A DNA stretch of 64,000 nt from Chlorocebus sabaeus (GCF_047675955.1 NC_132923.1:85285637-85349636), one strand, 5' to 3'. Counted from the stretch's first letter, positions 11,413 to 22,699 are shown. Program-made: numbers and translations. The notes: a model not told the origin generated them from the sequence alone.

Positions 11413-11683
11413 CCTTTTTTGTTGCCCAGGCTGGAGTGCAATGACGCTATCTCAGCTCACCACAAACTCCAACTCCCTGGTTCAAGTGATTCTCCTGCCT
11501 CAGCCTCCCAAGTAACTGGGATTACAGGCACGCGCCACCATGCCCAGCTAATTTTTGTACTTTTAGTAGAGACAGGGTTTCGCCATGTTGGCCAGGCTGG
11601 TCTCGAACTCCTGAACCTCGTGATCCGCCCGCCTCGGCCTCCCAAAGTTCTGGGATTACAGGCGTGAGCCACTGCGCCTGGCC
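11413..11683 (-). mobile_element. AluS-like, short tail
   Basis: Antisense body from gttgcccaggctgg to gcgcctggcc. It forms an inverted pair with the Alu 82 bp upstream. Confidence 0.9.
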
Positions 11684-12086
11684 ACCTTTTTAAAGGCGTC
11701 TCTATGTAAGTATCATCAGAAGTAGGCACTATCAATCTGAGCTGGGGCAAGAGCCAGTGGGCACCAATTTGGAGGCTAGCACAGTGATAAAATTTACTTC
11801 ACAACCTTTTAAAATAGTGTTCAGAGGCATAAGGAGCACAGAATCTTGGGAAACTAAATTAATTTTGTTCCAGAGCAGATCAGCTAGGGCAGTACAGGAT
11901 TTTGGACCCTCTGTGTTATTAATAACTCTTGTATTTCCTGAGTTATTAATAACAGTTAATTATTGATTATAACTTCTGGGCCAGTAGCCTGGGAATACGC
12001 ATTTAGCAAGGGTCTCCAGGTGCTTTTTAAGCCCTTCGACATTTAGGTACCTAGTTTTAATAATCCTGTTGTTTTCACTTCAGCAG
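11684..12086. other. Unassigned sequence before CALR4-like exon 8
   Basis: No repeat recognised. Confidence 0.4.
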
Positions 12087-12180
12087 GTAAAACCGGGCAG
12101 CATCTTTTAACAATTTCCTTCTTACAAATGATGAAGAGTTTGCTCAAAAAGTTGGAAATAAGACCCGGGGAATAAGAAAA
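12087..12180 (+). pseudogene. CALR4P: CALR4-like exon 8 with 1-bp insertion
   Basis: The exon is 94 bp where the family has 93. Read from the acceptor (cagcag) it gives VKPGSIF and then a TAA. Skipping one T in the run around 12104-12108 restores an NNFLLTNDEEFAQKVGNKTR-like reading that matches the calreticulin exon 8 region. The usual Trp near the end (WGxTK) reads Arg here. The donor is gtaagg. The frameshift is independent of the upstream TGA. Confidence 0.85.
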
Positions 12181-12309
12181 GTAAGGTATTCCCCCACTCT
12201 GCATTCCAGATGTCTGACTCCTCAGTTGTTCACTGTTCTTTGCATTTCAAAAATCAGCTGCATAGTCTTTGTCTCATTTTTGGTCACTTGGCCCTGAGAG
12301 GTAAGGAGA

Positions 12310-12483
12310 AAGAACTCATGTTCACTGGACATCTATAATTTTGTACTTGTGGCTCTGTCAGCACTTTCCAAATACTATCGCACTTAGCCCTAAAACAACC
12401 CAGCAAGACAGATATTATTACTTCCATTTTTCAGATGTAGGAACTGAAATTCAGAGTATAAAGTACCCAAAGTCATCCGCAGC
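12310..12483 (-). mobile_element. MIR
   Basis: Antisense MIR core around ccatttttcagatgtaggaa. Confidence 0.7.
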
Positions 12484-12784
12484 CTTTGACTTGTTGAAGT
12501 TTTGCCTTCCCTTTTGATTCACAAACTATAAGAGTCTCTTATATTTTCTTTATAATTTTACTTTTCATGTTTATTGTATTTTTAACCACCTAGAGTCTAC
12601 TCTTGTATAGGATATAGAATTGTTGAAATATGGTAATTATACTATCCAAGCCTTAATGTATCAGTTTCTGAGAGGAGGCTGTTCAAGTCTTCAGCTACAA
12701 TTATGCATCTATTTTTCCCTGCAGTTTCTCTCTCTGTCTGCCTCTGTGTGTGTATATATAAGTATTTATATTTATATCTATATT
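12484..12784 (-). mobile_element. Old L1 ORF2 fragment
   Basis: Resembles antisense old L1 ORF2 (ttcagctacaattatgcatc). It is about 80% alike to 20870-21130. Confidence 0.55.
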
Positions 12785-13325
12785 TGTAAGAGATAGAGTC
12801 TTGCTCTGTCTGCACAGAGTGCAGTGGTGTGATTGTGACTCACTGCTGCTTCAAACTCCTGGGCTCAAGCAATCTTCCCACCTTAGCCTCTCAAGTAGCT
12901 AGGACTACAGAAGTGCAGAAGTGTGCCACCACACCCAGCTAACTTAAAAACAATTTTTTTTTTTTTGGCCAGGCGCGGTGGCTCACGCCTGTCATCCCAA
13001 CACTTTGGGAGGCTGAGGCGGGTGGATCACCTGAGGTCGGGAGTTTGAGACCAGCCTGAACAACAAGGAGAAATCCCCGTCTCTACTAAAAATACAAAAT
13101 TAGCCAGGTGTGGTGGCAGATGCCTGTAATCCCAGCTACTTGGGAGGCTAAGGCAGCAGAATCACTTGAACCCAGGAGGCGGAGGTTGCAGTGAGCCGAG
13201 ATGCGCCATTGCACTCCAGCCTAGGCAACAAGAGCGAAACTCTATCTCAAAAAAAAAATTTTTTTTAAGAGATAGGATCTTGCTCTGTTGCCCAGGCTGG
13301 TTTCAAACTCCTGGCCTCTCATGCT
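12785..13325 (-). mobile_element. AluJ-like, interrupted by another Alu
   Basis: The left part at 12785-12966 and a right part at 13259-13325 flank the inner Alu. Confidence 0.8.
12967..13258 (+). mobile_element. AluS-like inserted into an AluJ
   Basis: Full length from ggccaggcgcggtgg to poly-A. T-runs of the host Alu lie on both sides. Confidence 0.9.
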
Positions 13326-13386
13326 CCTTTTGTGTTTCAGACTACCTACTTTAGTGCATTGATCTAGAAGGGAGCTACTGAGCTCA

Positions 13387-13688
13387 TTTTCTTTTTCTTT
13401 GTTGTTTTGGTTTTTGTTGTCATTGAGACAGGGTCTTGCTTCTTGGCCCAGGCTGGGGTATGGTGGTGAGAATACAGCTCACTACAGACTCAATCCCCGG
13501 GGCTCAAGCGATCCTCCTGCCTCAGCCTCCCAAGTAGCTGGGACTACAGATGCACACCACCATGCCGGGTAAAATTTTTTTTAACGTTTTTGTAGAGACG
13601 GGATCTTGCCTTGTTGTCCAGGCTGATCTTGAACTCCTGGGCTCAAGCAATCCACGTGCCTCAGCCTCCCAAAGTGTTGGGATTACAG
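13387..13688 (-). mobile_element. AluJ-like
   Basis: Antisense, with the J-type cctgggctcaagcaatcc pattern. Its head is truncated at gggattacag. Confidence 0.88.
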
Positions 13689-14020
13689 AAAATAGGCCTA
13701 AGCTTATTTTCTGATGGATGGCTACAAGAAAGAAGCAAGGTGATGAGTGCTGTTTACCGGCTTCCCCAGCCTCCTAGAACTATTTTATGGGTGGAGTGAC
13801 ACTTGGGGCAATAGCCTCATGACCCTGACAAGCTCTATCCAGATATCCTGGTTCTGCAGGAAGGTCCACTCAAAAGCAGGTTGTGGCCAATACTTGATTA
13901 CTCAATAGGCGGATTAAGCTTATGCTTAGAGCACCCGCAAAAACACAGGCCCCCCAAAAATTTGCTTGTTTTTTAAAGAACTTTGATACTTAATATTTCC
14001 TTAAAAAAAAAAAATAGAAA

Positions 14021-14310
14021 GACCAGGCGTGGTAGTTCACGACTATAATCCCAGCACTTTGGGAGGCTGAGGTGGGTGGATCATTTGAGGTCAGGAGTTC
14101 AAGACCAGCCTGGCCAACATGGTGAAATCCCATCTCTACTAAAAGTACAAAAATTAGCCAGGCACAGTGGCGGGAGCCTGTAATCCCGGCTACTCAGGAG
14201 ACTGAGACAGGAGAATCACTTGAACTTGGGAGGTGGAGGTTGCAGTGAGCTGAGATCGGGCCACTGCACTCCAATCTGGGCTACAGCGTGAGCCACTGTC
14301 TAAAAAAAAA
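14021..14310 (+). mobile_element. AluS-like
   Basis: Full length from gaccaggcgtggtag to poly-A. Confidence 0.9.
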
Positions 14311-14424
14311 TTGAAACAGTCATTCCGGGAAAAATTATTTGACCTTGTAATACTTTTTAGTCTGCTTTTGTCTTGTTTTACTTTAGGATTATATCTAAAA
14401 TTGTTCTGTGAAGGTACTTTTTCA

Positions 14425-14610
14425 TATTGGTTAAGAGTTTGAATTTTGGAGCTAGACTGCTTGAGTTCAAATCCAGGCTGCATTATTTAGTAGCTGTATG
14501 AACTTAGGCAAGTTATTTAACCGCTCCTTATCTATAAATGGAGAATAATGATAGCCTCTATCTTATAAGTTCCTGGTATATAGTAAGTGCTCAATACATG
14601 GTAGCTATTA
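14425..14610 (+). mobile_element. MIR
   Basis: Sense MIR: gaacttaggcaagttattta, then caatacatggtagctatt. Confidence 0.78.
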
Positions 14611-14629
14611 TTATTAAACCATACATTCA

Positions 14630-14910
14630 CTTGACAAGTACTTGAGTACCTGTTCAAAGCACTGTTTTAAATGCTGGGGTTATAGCAGTGAAATAAAACA
14701 GAGAAGTTTCTACCTTCATGGGGCTTACTTTCAGTTTGGGGAGATTGACAAGAAAAGTGTAAGGAAGTCTGAATCTCAGATCCCTCATCTAAAAAGTAGA
14801 ACAAGTAACACACCTCATACTTTGCTGTGAGGAATGTAAATAACATGTGTAGATTGCCTATTATAGCACTGTGGTTAGCAATGCAGTAGGCATTCAATAA
14901 ATGTTTGCTA
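14630..14910. mobile_element. L2-like fragment followed by a MIR fragment
   Basis: Antisense L2-like ccttcatggggcttactttc at 14630-14760, then sense MIR-like sequence ending caataaatgtttgcta. Confidence 0.5.
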
Positions 14911-15029
14911 AATTGGAACCAATTTTATTTATGAACAAACTACACACACACACATTTCTATTCACCCTACACATGCTGAAACTTTGTATATAAATAAACA
15001 CCATCCCAGAAATCTTAACACTGTTGGAA

Positions 15030-15324
15030 GGCTGGGCACGGTGTCTCACGCCTATAATCCCAGCACTCTGGAAGGCTGAGGTGGGTGGATCTCTTGAGCT
15101 TAGGAGTTCAAGACCAGCCTAGGCAACATAGCCAACCCCCATCCCTATGAAAAATACAAAAATAAAATTAGCCAGTTGTAGTGGCGTGTGCCTGTGGTCC
15201 CAGCTACTCAGGAGGCTGAGGTGGGAGGACCGCTTGAGCCCAGGACGTAGAGGTTGCAATGAACCAAGATGGCACCATTGCATTCCAGCTTGGATGACAG
15301 AGTGAGACCCCATCTCAAAAATAA

Positions 15325-15360
<36 letters not shown>

Positions 15361-15363
15361 ATG
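15030..15363 (+). mobile_element. AluJ-like with (AAAT)n tail
   Basis: Full length, with about 9 AAAT units in the tail. It ends 88 bp before CALR4-like exon 9. Confidence 0.9.
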
Positions 15364-15451
15364 ATTGTGGCAAGATGTCAGATATTTCTAAAGTTGGTTA
15401 ACTTTGTTTATACTATCTGTAAATTATTTTGAAATTCCACATTCTAAACAG

Positions 15452-15701
15452 GACCTAAGAGAAGCAATAGAGAGAACTGTATGAAGAAACTGGAAAAAGA
15501 AAGCAGGCAGAAGAGGCCAAGGAGAAAAAGGAAATGGAGGAAGAAGAGGAAGATGGCATTTGGGGAATTGAAGAAAAGGGAAATGAATTGGATCCCACTG
15601 CAGAGCCAGGAAATGACAGGCAGATGCAGGAACATGATGCTGACAGAGCATTTCTGGATAAAAATGAAGGAGTCCTTGTTGACCAGAAGGATAAACTGTA
15701 A
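15452..15701 (+). pseudogene. CALR4P: CALR4-like terminal exon 9, acidic C-domain ending KDKL
   Basis: From 15474 the frame is open to TAA at 15699-15701. It encodes a Glu/Lys-rich stretch (residues such as KQAEEAKEKKEMEEEEEDG) followed by a less acidic tail ending QKDKL. Calreticulins end in an acidic C-domain and a KDEL-type ER retrieval signal; here the Glu of KDEL is Lys. The first 22 bp do not join in frame: the frame that is open later has TAA at 15456-15458 and TAG at 15468-15470. The acceptor is aaacag. Confidence 0.88.
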
Positions 15702-15785
15702 CTGGGATTGTAGAGGCAAATGTTAGGAGGAGAAATATTCATGACGTTGGTACAAATTCGGGAGCAAAATAACTTGCTTTTTTGA

Positions 15786-15791
15786 AATAAA
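15786..15791 (+). terminator. CALR4P: Poly(A) signal AATAAA of the CALR4-like locus
   Basis: AATAAA lies 85 bp after the stop codon of the last calreticulin-like exon, which suits a short 3' UTR. Its use is inferred. Confidence 0.6.
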
Positions 15792-15814
15792 CTTTGGATT
15801 TGTATTTCCATCCC

Positions 15815-16010
15815 ACTCCCTTTGCTCTGTGAGACCTGGGGAAAGTCACACTGCCTCTTGGAGCTTCTATTTCCTTATTAGTGGAAAGGGAGTGATCATT
15901 TCTCTTTTATGAGGTTGTAGGGATTAAATGAACTAATGTATGTAAAGTGCCTGATACAAATATGTAGTCAAAAAATGGTTGCTATCACTACTATCATTAT
16001 TATGGAGTTT
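15815..16010 (+). mobile_element. MIR
   Basis: Sense MIR with ggattaaatgaactaatgta, directly after the CALR4-like poly(A) signal. Confidence 0.75.
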
Positions 16011-16110
16011 ATGAAATTAGTTATCAGTAAATAAACTTCTGTATAAACTTAATCCTCACATTCAGTTTATCCCAGGACACCCAAGGATTTTATTTTGTTT
16101 AAATGTATGG

Positions 16111-16400
16111 GGCCAGGCACAGTGGCTCACGCCTGTAATCCCAGCACTTTGGGAGGCTGAGGTGGGTAGATCTCCTGAGGTAAGGAGTTTGAGACCAGCC
16201 TGGCTAACTTGGTGAAACCCCATCTCCACTAAAAATACAAAAAACTAGCTGGGGTTGGTGGCGGGCACCTGTAACTCCGCTACTTGGGAGGCTGAGGCAG
16301 GAGCATTGCTTGAACCTGGGAGGCGAGGGTTGCAGTGAGCCGAGATCGCGCCATTGTGCTCCAGCCTGGGAAAAAAATAAAAATAAAATAAAAAATAAAC
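16111..16400 (+). mobile_element. AluS-like
   Basis: Sense; the 3' end is shortened before an (aaaat)n tail. Confidence 0.9.
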
Positions 16401-16654
16401 AAACGTATGTATTAGTATTTACTGAGCAGTGCTGATGGTTATACTTGTGGACAGATGTTGTTTTCCTCTTGCAGATGTATCAAGCACTTAACAACTAGGT
16501 TTCCTCCTAACATAAGAAAAAGTACTTTGTGAAAATCCATTTGCTTTTGTGCTGTTTTGTACCCTAACTTTTAAATAATTGTCACTTGTTTGCAAGTTTG
16601 CTAGTCTCATATTTATTTTTTTCTGTACTACCTGCTCACACATCATCACACACA

Positions 16655-16880
16655 TTCTTGTAGCTCTTTATAGATTAGAAAGCACTTTGCCTTAAATTCG
16701 TGGAGCTTCTACAATGTGCTCATCTAATCCTCATAGCAGCCATTGTAGAGGATACCATTCTTATCTTCATTTTACAGATGTGGAAACTGCTCAGAGTGGG
16801 TATGTCACTTGCTCAAGGTTAAACAGCTAGTAAGGGACAGGACCAGTGTCTCGAGCTTGTCTGGTTTCGAAGCTTATACT
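16655..16880 (-). mobile_element. MIR
   Basis: Antisense MIR core: cattttacagatgtggaaac. Confidence 0.78.
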
Positions 16881-17031
16881 TCCATAAAACAATAACTCAA
16901 AGCACTATAAAAGAAAACAGTTTATCCTTCCACTGCTCCAGGCTGTGGAATGAGTGAGTGAATATCTATTACTATTGAATACATAAAGTAGGCAATGTTC
17001 CATGTGGAAAAAAAAAATGTCTTTTTAAGTG

Positions 17032-17330
17032 CTTTTTGTTTTGTTTTGAGACAGAGTCTTGCTCTGTTGCCCAGGCTGGAGTTCAGTGGCACAATCTTGG
17101 CTTTCTGCCACCTCCGCCTCCAGGGTTCAAGCCATCCTCCTGCCTCAACCTCCTGAGTAGCTTGGGACTACAGGCGTGTGCCACCACATCTGGCTAATTT
17201 TTGTATTTTTAGTAGAGACAGTGTTTCGTCATGTTGGCCAGGCTAGTCCCTAACTCCTGACCTCAAGTGATCTGCCCATCTCAGCCTCCCAAAGTGCTGG
17301 GATTACAGGTGTAGGCCAGTGCACCTGGCC
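17032..17330 (-). mobile_element. AluS-like
   Basis: Full-length antisense Alu; imperfect target duplication around tttaagtg and ttcaagtg. Confidence 0.9.
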
Positions 17331-18185
17331 TTCAAGTGTATTTTTAAATGACTATATCCAACAGCCATGGAGTCAGACCCACAGACATGGCTGTCATACA
17401 GTTCAGTAAATGATAAGCCCGGGCTCTGGAACATAGTAGGTGCAGGATCTGGAACATAGTAGGTGCTCAGTAAAAATTAGTTGAATAAATGAACAAATTT
17501 CTGCCTGGTGGTTTTGGTGGTTTGAGAAAAGACTTCATGAAGGAAGTGACTTTTGAGGCAGATCTTAACGAATGCATGAGTGTGCATCTTTTGGGGAAGG
17601 TTAAAAACAAAAAAGAGTGCACGAGTCTGCCCAAAGGAGAAGGGGACGTGTGGACCAGATTTCAGAGTCAAAGAGCAGAGCACCAGATGACAGGAAGTAG
17701 GGTGGTGAGGTCAGGGAGGAGCAGCAAGAACTTCTTCCTTCCTCCCTGTAGACTGGTGCCTGGTGTGGTTTCTAGACCTTACAATCTTTATTCTGGTTTG
17801 GAAAACTTGACTTTATACCTATTTCTACAGCCTAAGAGTCTTCCTGTTGTGAAAAAGAGCTAAGCTTTGGGGGCTGAGTCTAAATATTTTGTTTTGGGGG
17901 CTGGAGGACCGGTGTGGCTGGTGATTTATATTTTAGGGATGCCAGTCTGATATTGGCATTGTTTACTATAAATGTCTGCTCTATTGCTCAGTTGTATGCT
18001 CTACCAGTTGTTACATGTTTTCAGTATCACCGGATGAAGATATTTTTAGGCAGGATTTTGTAATCCTTGTTTACAGTAAGGATTCATTTGAATATTTTTT
18101 AAACCTACTGCTCTTACCTTTGATAAATTTTCTTTTGCCTTTTATTTTGATTGATTGTGCATACACTGTTTCAGACATTATGGTA
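17331..18185. other. Intergenic, mostly unassigned
   Basis: Holds a short MIR-like end (catagtaggtgctcagtaa, near 17455) and possible L2-like sequence. No gene supported. Confidence 0.4.
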
Positions 18186-18484
18186 TGCCAGGCATGGTGG
18201 CCCACACTTGTAATCCCAGGACTCAGGGAGGTCGAGGCAGGAGGATCACTTGAGTCCGGGAGTTCCAGACCAGCCTGGGCAACATAGTAGAACTCCATCT
18301 CCATGAAAAAATTAAAAATTAGCTGGGCATTGTGGTACATGCTTGTAGTCCCAGCTACCCTGAGGTTAGAGGATTGCTTGAGTCCAGGAGATAGAGGCTT
18401 CAGTGAGCTGAGATGATGCCACTGCACTCCAGCCTGTGCAACAGAGCAAGACCTTGTCTCAAAAAAATAAAAATAAAAATAAAA
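18186..18484 (+). mobile_element. AluJ-like
   Basis: Sense, tail (aaaat)n. Confidence 0.88.
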
Positions 18485-18488
18485 ACCA

Positions 18489-18630
18489 GGCCGGGTGTGT
18501 TGGCTCACACATGTAATCTCAGCACTTTAAGAGGCCAAGGCAGGAGGACCACTTGAGCCCAGGAGTTCAAGACCAACCTGGGCAACACAGCAAGACTCTG
18601 TCTCTATAAAAAATAAAAATTAAAAAAAAA
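18489..18630 (+). mobile_element. Alu left-monomer-only fragment
   Basis: Only the left arm is present, with its own A-rich tail, directly after the previous Alu. Confidence 0.8.
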
Positions 18631-18769
18631 CCCAAATCAAACAAAAGGAAATGATCATTTTAACAAGAAGAAAATGCATGCATAATTCTATCCATTCTGC
18701 ACATAGACTGAAATTTTTTGTGTTTCTTTCCAGGACACATCTTTGGAACACCACCATTCCACCACTGAA

Positions 18770-20150
18770 CCATACTCTTCCAGATGATTTTTTAAAATTA
18801 CGATTGTAAATTTATTTTTGCAAATTAATAGGTATTCAGCATAGAAATTTGGAGTCAACATATGTATTAGGAAGAAAGTTAATATTATTATTGTATAATA
18901 TACAATATTATTGTATTTCCTTCCAGTTTTGGGGATTTAATTAATCACACTACTTAGTACATAGTACTTTATCATCTTTGGTTAGTGACAATGTCACTTC
19001 TAAATTTCATTTTATTTTATGTGTATATATATATTTGAGATAGGATCTCACTCTGTCATCCAAGCTGGAGTGTAGTGGTGCGATCTTGGCTCACTGCAGC
19101 TTCAACCTCTTGGGTTCAAGGCGATCCTCCTACCTCAGACTCCCAAGTAGCTGGGACTACAGCTACAGCTGCACACCATGCCCAGCTAGTTTTTGTATTT
19201 TTAATAGAGATGGAGTTTCACCATGTTGCTCAGGCTGGTTTCAAACTCCTCAGCTCAAGTGGTCCACCTGCCTTGGCCTCCCAAAGTGCTGGGATTCACA
19301 GGTGAACCACCGTGCCCAACCTATTTGTTCATTTTTTTCTCTTTCATTCCCTTTCTCTTCCCCACTTAGATAACTAAGTTTTATTTAAAGTGTCTCTTAT
19401 TTTAATTTGTATCTGTTCCTACGAAAAGTGAATTTTTGTTTTGTATTAACAGATTTTTAATTTCTGCAAATAGCATAACGTTTTAACCTCATTTTGTTTC
19501 TTCATATTTGTCACTGAGCACTGTTTTAAAATGCATTCATCTTGCTGTGTATGCATCTAATCCATTGCTTTTGATTGTTGCATAATATTTTACAATACAA
19601 CATCTACCACACTGTAGCTATCTCCTCTCCATACGATAACCAGGTTGTCTTTGAATCCCCACCACCATAAATAGCACACAATAAATATTTTAATGCAGAA
19701 CCCCTATGTGCCTGCATAAGAATTTCTCTGGGATATATCCCAGGAGTCTAACTGCAAGCTCATAGAGTGTATGAGTTCTGAATTTGCATACTTCATGTCA
19801 GATTGTGCTCCACAATGGCTGTACCAGTCCATACTCCCACCAGAGTTCCAGCATCCCCACAACTCCCCCAGCTGGCGTTATCAAGCATTCTAATTTCTGT
19901 AGCTTAGTAGATGTAAAAGGATAGAACGTTGCTGATTTAATTAGCATTTCTGTGGTACTTTGGGCATCTCTTCATATGCCTTTTGATTTTTGGAATTCCT
20001 CTCTGTTTATATTTTTTTTCTGCCTTTTTTTGGTGATAATGTTCATGCCAACTATTTGTATGTTTTGCTTTTATTTTTTCCTAAGGATTGCTGCCCTCTT
20101 ATTTATTTGCCAGAGTTATGTGTGTTGCATATTTCGAACATATTCTTCCA
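18770..20150 (-). mobile_element. Old L1 3'-region fragment, interrupted by an Alu
   Basis: Degenerate antisense L1-like text (ctccacaatggctgtaccag, catactcccaccagagttcc). Confidence 0.55.
19035..19321 (-). mobile_element. AluJ-like
   Basis: Antisense, from gagataggatctcac to ccgtgcccaacc. Confidence 0.88.
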
Positions 20151-20175
20151 TTCTCTTATCTAGTTATGTTGTGCC

Positions 20176-20479
20176 TTTTTTTTTTTTTTTTTTTTTTTGA
20201 GACACAGTCTTGCTCTGTCACCCAGGCTGGAATGCAGTGGTGTGATCTCAGCTCACTGCAAGCTCTGCCTCGCGGGTTCACACCATTCTCCTGCCTCAGC
20301 CTCCCTAGTAGCTGGAACTACAGGTGCCTGCCACCATGACCGGCTAATTTTTTGTATTTTTAGTAGAGACAGGGTTTCACCGTGTTGGCCAGGATGGTCT
20401 CCAACTCCAGACCTCATGATCTGCCCGCCTCGGCCTCCCCAAGTGCTGGGATTACAGGCGTGAGCCACTGCGCCTGGCC
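20176..20479 (-). mobile_element. AluY-like
   Basis: Y-type text (caagctctgcctcgcgggtt, ccaggatggtctcc). The repeats tctcttatctagttat on both sides (near 20153 and 20487) suggest the target duplication. Confidence 0.9.
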
Positions 20480-20580
20480 ACGTTGTCTCTTATCTAGTTA
20501 TTTTGTTCAACAATGTTCTTTGTTGAACAGAAATTCTTAATCTTAATGTCTTTATATTCATCAATATTTTTGTCTTACAG

Positions 20581-20858
20581 ACCTGATGTGGTGGCTCCCA
20601 CCTGTAATCCTAGCACTTTTGGAGGCCAAGGCGGGCAGATCGCTTGAGCTTAGGAGTTTGAGACCAACCTGGGCAACACGGCAAAACCCCATAAACACAA
20701 AAAATTAGCCGAGCATGATGGCTTATACCTGTAGTCCCAGCTACTTGGGGGGCTGAGGTGGGAGGATCGCTTGAGCCCAGGAGGTAGAGGCTGCAGTGAG
20801 CTGAGATTGCACCACTGCACTCCAGTCTGGGTGACAAAGTGAGACCCTGTCTCAAAAA
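20581..20858 (+). mobile_element. AluJ-like
   Basis: Sense, flanked by ttttgtcttacag and tattgtcttacag. Confidence 0.88.
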
Positions 20859-21139
20859 ATATTGTCTTACAGTTTGTGCATTTGAAGTTTTGCCTTTCCT
20901 TTTCAGTCACAAACTATAATTATCTCATATTTTTCTTTGTTAGCTTTTCAAATTTATTATGTTTTTAACCCTCCTAGAGTCTACTCTTTTGGATGTAGAA
21001 TTGTTGACATATGGTACTTATACTATTCAAGCCTTGATATATCAGTTTCTGAGACAGGGATGTTGAAGTCTTCAACTAGAATTATGCATCTCTCGATCTT
21101 TCTCTGCAGTTGTTTTGTGTGTATGTGTTTGTGTGTGTG

Positions 21140-21393
21140 TAGCTGGAGTGCAGTGGCATGATCATGGCTCACTGTGGCCTCAAACTCCCAGGATCAAGCG
21201 ATCCTTCCACCTCAGCCTCCTGAGTAGCTAGGACTACAGAATAGTGCCACCATGCGGGTTAATTTTTATTTTTATTTTTATAGAAATGTGGTCTTGCTGT
21301 GGTGCTTGTCTTGAACTCATGGCCTTAAGTTATCCTCTCACCTTGGCCTCCCAAAGCACTGGGATTATAGGTGTGAGCCACTGCACCTCGCTC
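21140..21393 (-). mobile_element. AluJ-like
   Basis: Body without a normal tail, ending ccactgcacctcgct. Confidence 0.85.
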
Positions 21394-21402
21394 AGTTCTG
21401 TA

Positions 21403-21533
21403 TGTTTTTTATTTTTTGAAACAGCTGGGAATGTAGCTGGGACTATAAGTATATGCCACCAAGCCTGGACAAATTTTTTTTTTTTCTTTGTACTTTTAGT
21501 AGGGATAGGGCTTCACCATGTTTGTCCAGGCTG
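21403..21533 (-). mobile_element. Alu fragment
   Basis: Rearranged partial antisense Alu, gtagctgggactataagtat to tgtccaggctg. Confidence 0.75.
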
Positions 21534-21756
21534 AGTTCTGTATATTTTAAGACTGTGTGATTAGGTGCATCTATGTGTTTTGCCTGTTGTATCTATGTAT
21601 TTGTCTGTTGTTCCTTTTAAGAAAAAATAATGACTTTTCATCTCATGTTTTGAAACTAAAATTCCTCTTTGACAGATACCAAGATCGCAACCCAGTTCAC
21701 ATTTGCCTGGTTTATCTTTCATTTTATTTTTAATCTATCTCTTTAAATATGCCTCT

Positions 21757-22062
21757 GAGTTGGACGTGGTGGCTCACGCCTGTCATCCCAGCACATTGGG
21801 AGGCCAAGGTGGGCAGATCACTTGAGGTCAGGAGTTTGAGACAAGCCTGGCCAACATGGCGAAACCCTGTCTCTACTAAAAATACAAAATTAGCTGGGAG
21901 TGGTGGTGGGCACCTGTAATCCCAGCTACTTGGGAGGCTGAGGCAGGAGAATTGCTTGAGCCTGATAGGTGGATGTTGCAGTGAGCCGAGATCAGGCCAC
22001 TGCACTCCAGCCTTGGTGACAGAGTGAAACTCCATCTCAAAAAAAAAAAAAAAAAAAAAAAA
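21757..22062 (+). mobile_element. AluS-like
   Basis: Full length with a 24-A tail, inside the old L1. Confidence 0.9.
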
Positions 22063-22544
22063 GTATGTCTCTTAAAGTTAGTTTACTGTTGGATATAATT
22101 TTTAAAAATCCAATTGGTGAGATTTACTTTTTTACATTTAATGTTATTATTATATACTAAGATTTAGTTCTATCCTCCATTTACTCTACATTCTTTTTTA
22201 TTTTTAATCTCCATTTCTGCTTTCCATTAAATAGGCTGAATTATCTTCTGCTGGTTTAAAATTTATACGTAATTATTTTTTCTTATGGTGGTAGCTCTTA
22301 AATTCAGACTTACACCGATGGGCTTAAGAGAGCTTCTCTCTCTCAACAGTTTGAATGAAAGCCCACACAGAAGTTCCAAGCTTGATTCTCAAAGAGTCAA
22401 GTGTTACGTGTTCACGTTGATAGAATCAATGTTGCTGAAGCAAGGAGTATTTGATCTTCAAAGGAAACACAGAGTGCCAGTCTCAAAAGAAGGGGAAATG
22501 GAGGCTAAGAGATTGTAAAACGGTATATGTCCACATCGTTCTTT

Positions 22545-22685
22545 TTTTTCTTCAGAGATGTGGTCTTACTATGTTGCCCAGGCTGGACTCAAACTTTCGA
22601 ACTGTCAAACTCCTGGCTCAAGTAATCTTTCTGCCTCAACCTCCCAAGTAGCTGGGATTACAGGTGTGTGCCACCACAGCTAGCT
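22545..22685 (-). mobile_element. Alu monomer-like fragment
   Basis: Single-arm antisense Alu with a small internal duplication (aaactttcgaactgtcaaac). Confidence 0.75.
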
Positions 22686-22699
22686 TCACGTCTTCTCTC

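Larger units (their letters stand above)
991..15810 (+). pseudogene. CALR4P: Calreticulin-4-like pseudogene, 3' half (exons 6-9)
   Basis: Four exons in order match the last four exons of the calreticulin family, an ER lectin-like Ca2+-binding chaperone. Lengths are 114, 144, 94 and 250 bp; the first three compare with 114, 144 and 93 bp in calreticulin. All visible acceptors end in AG and all donors are GT, so the exon structure survives. The coding frame does not: there is a TGA in place of a Trp codon at 2180-2182, one extra base in the exon at 12087-12180, and stops with a frame change at the start of the last exon. The P-domain repeats and the terminal signal diverge from CALR and CALR3, and together with the position upstream of EPS15 this points to CALR4. 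Exons 1-5 lie before the window. An intact introned structure without a poly-A insertion argues for a gene that died in place rather than a processed copy. The locus name rests on recalled synteny. Confidence 0.85.
20870..22260 (-). mobile_element. Old L1 ORF2 fragment, interrupted by Alus
   Basis: Antisense L1 ORF2-like sequence at 20870-21130, 21534-21756 and 22063-22260 (for example acatttaatgttattatta). Confidence 0.65.

Noticed and set aside
15424..15811. Frames on both strands over the last calreticulin-like exon
   Set aside because: They are in other frames or antisense; the acidic frame from 15474 is the one that matches the family.
17489..17863. 124-codon frame on the plus strand
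   Set aside because: No recognisable domain, possible repeat background, no splice or promoter support.
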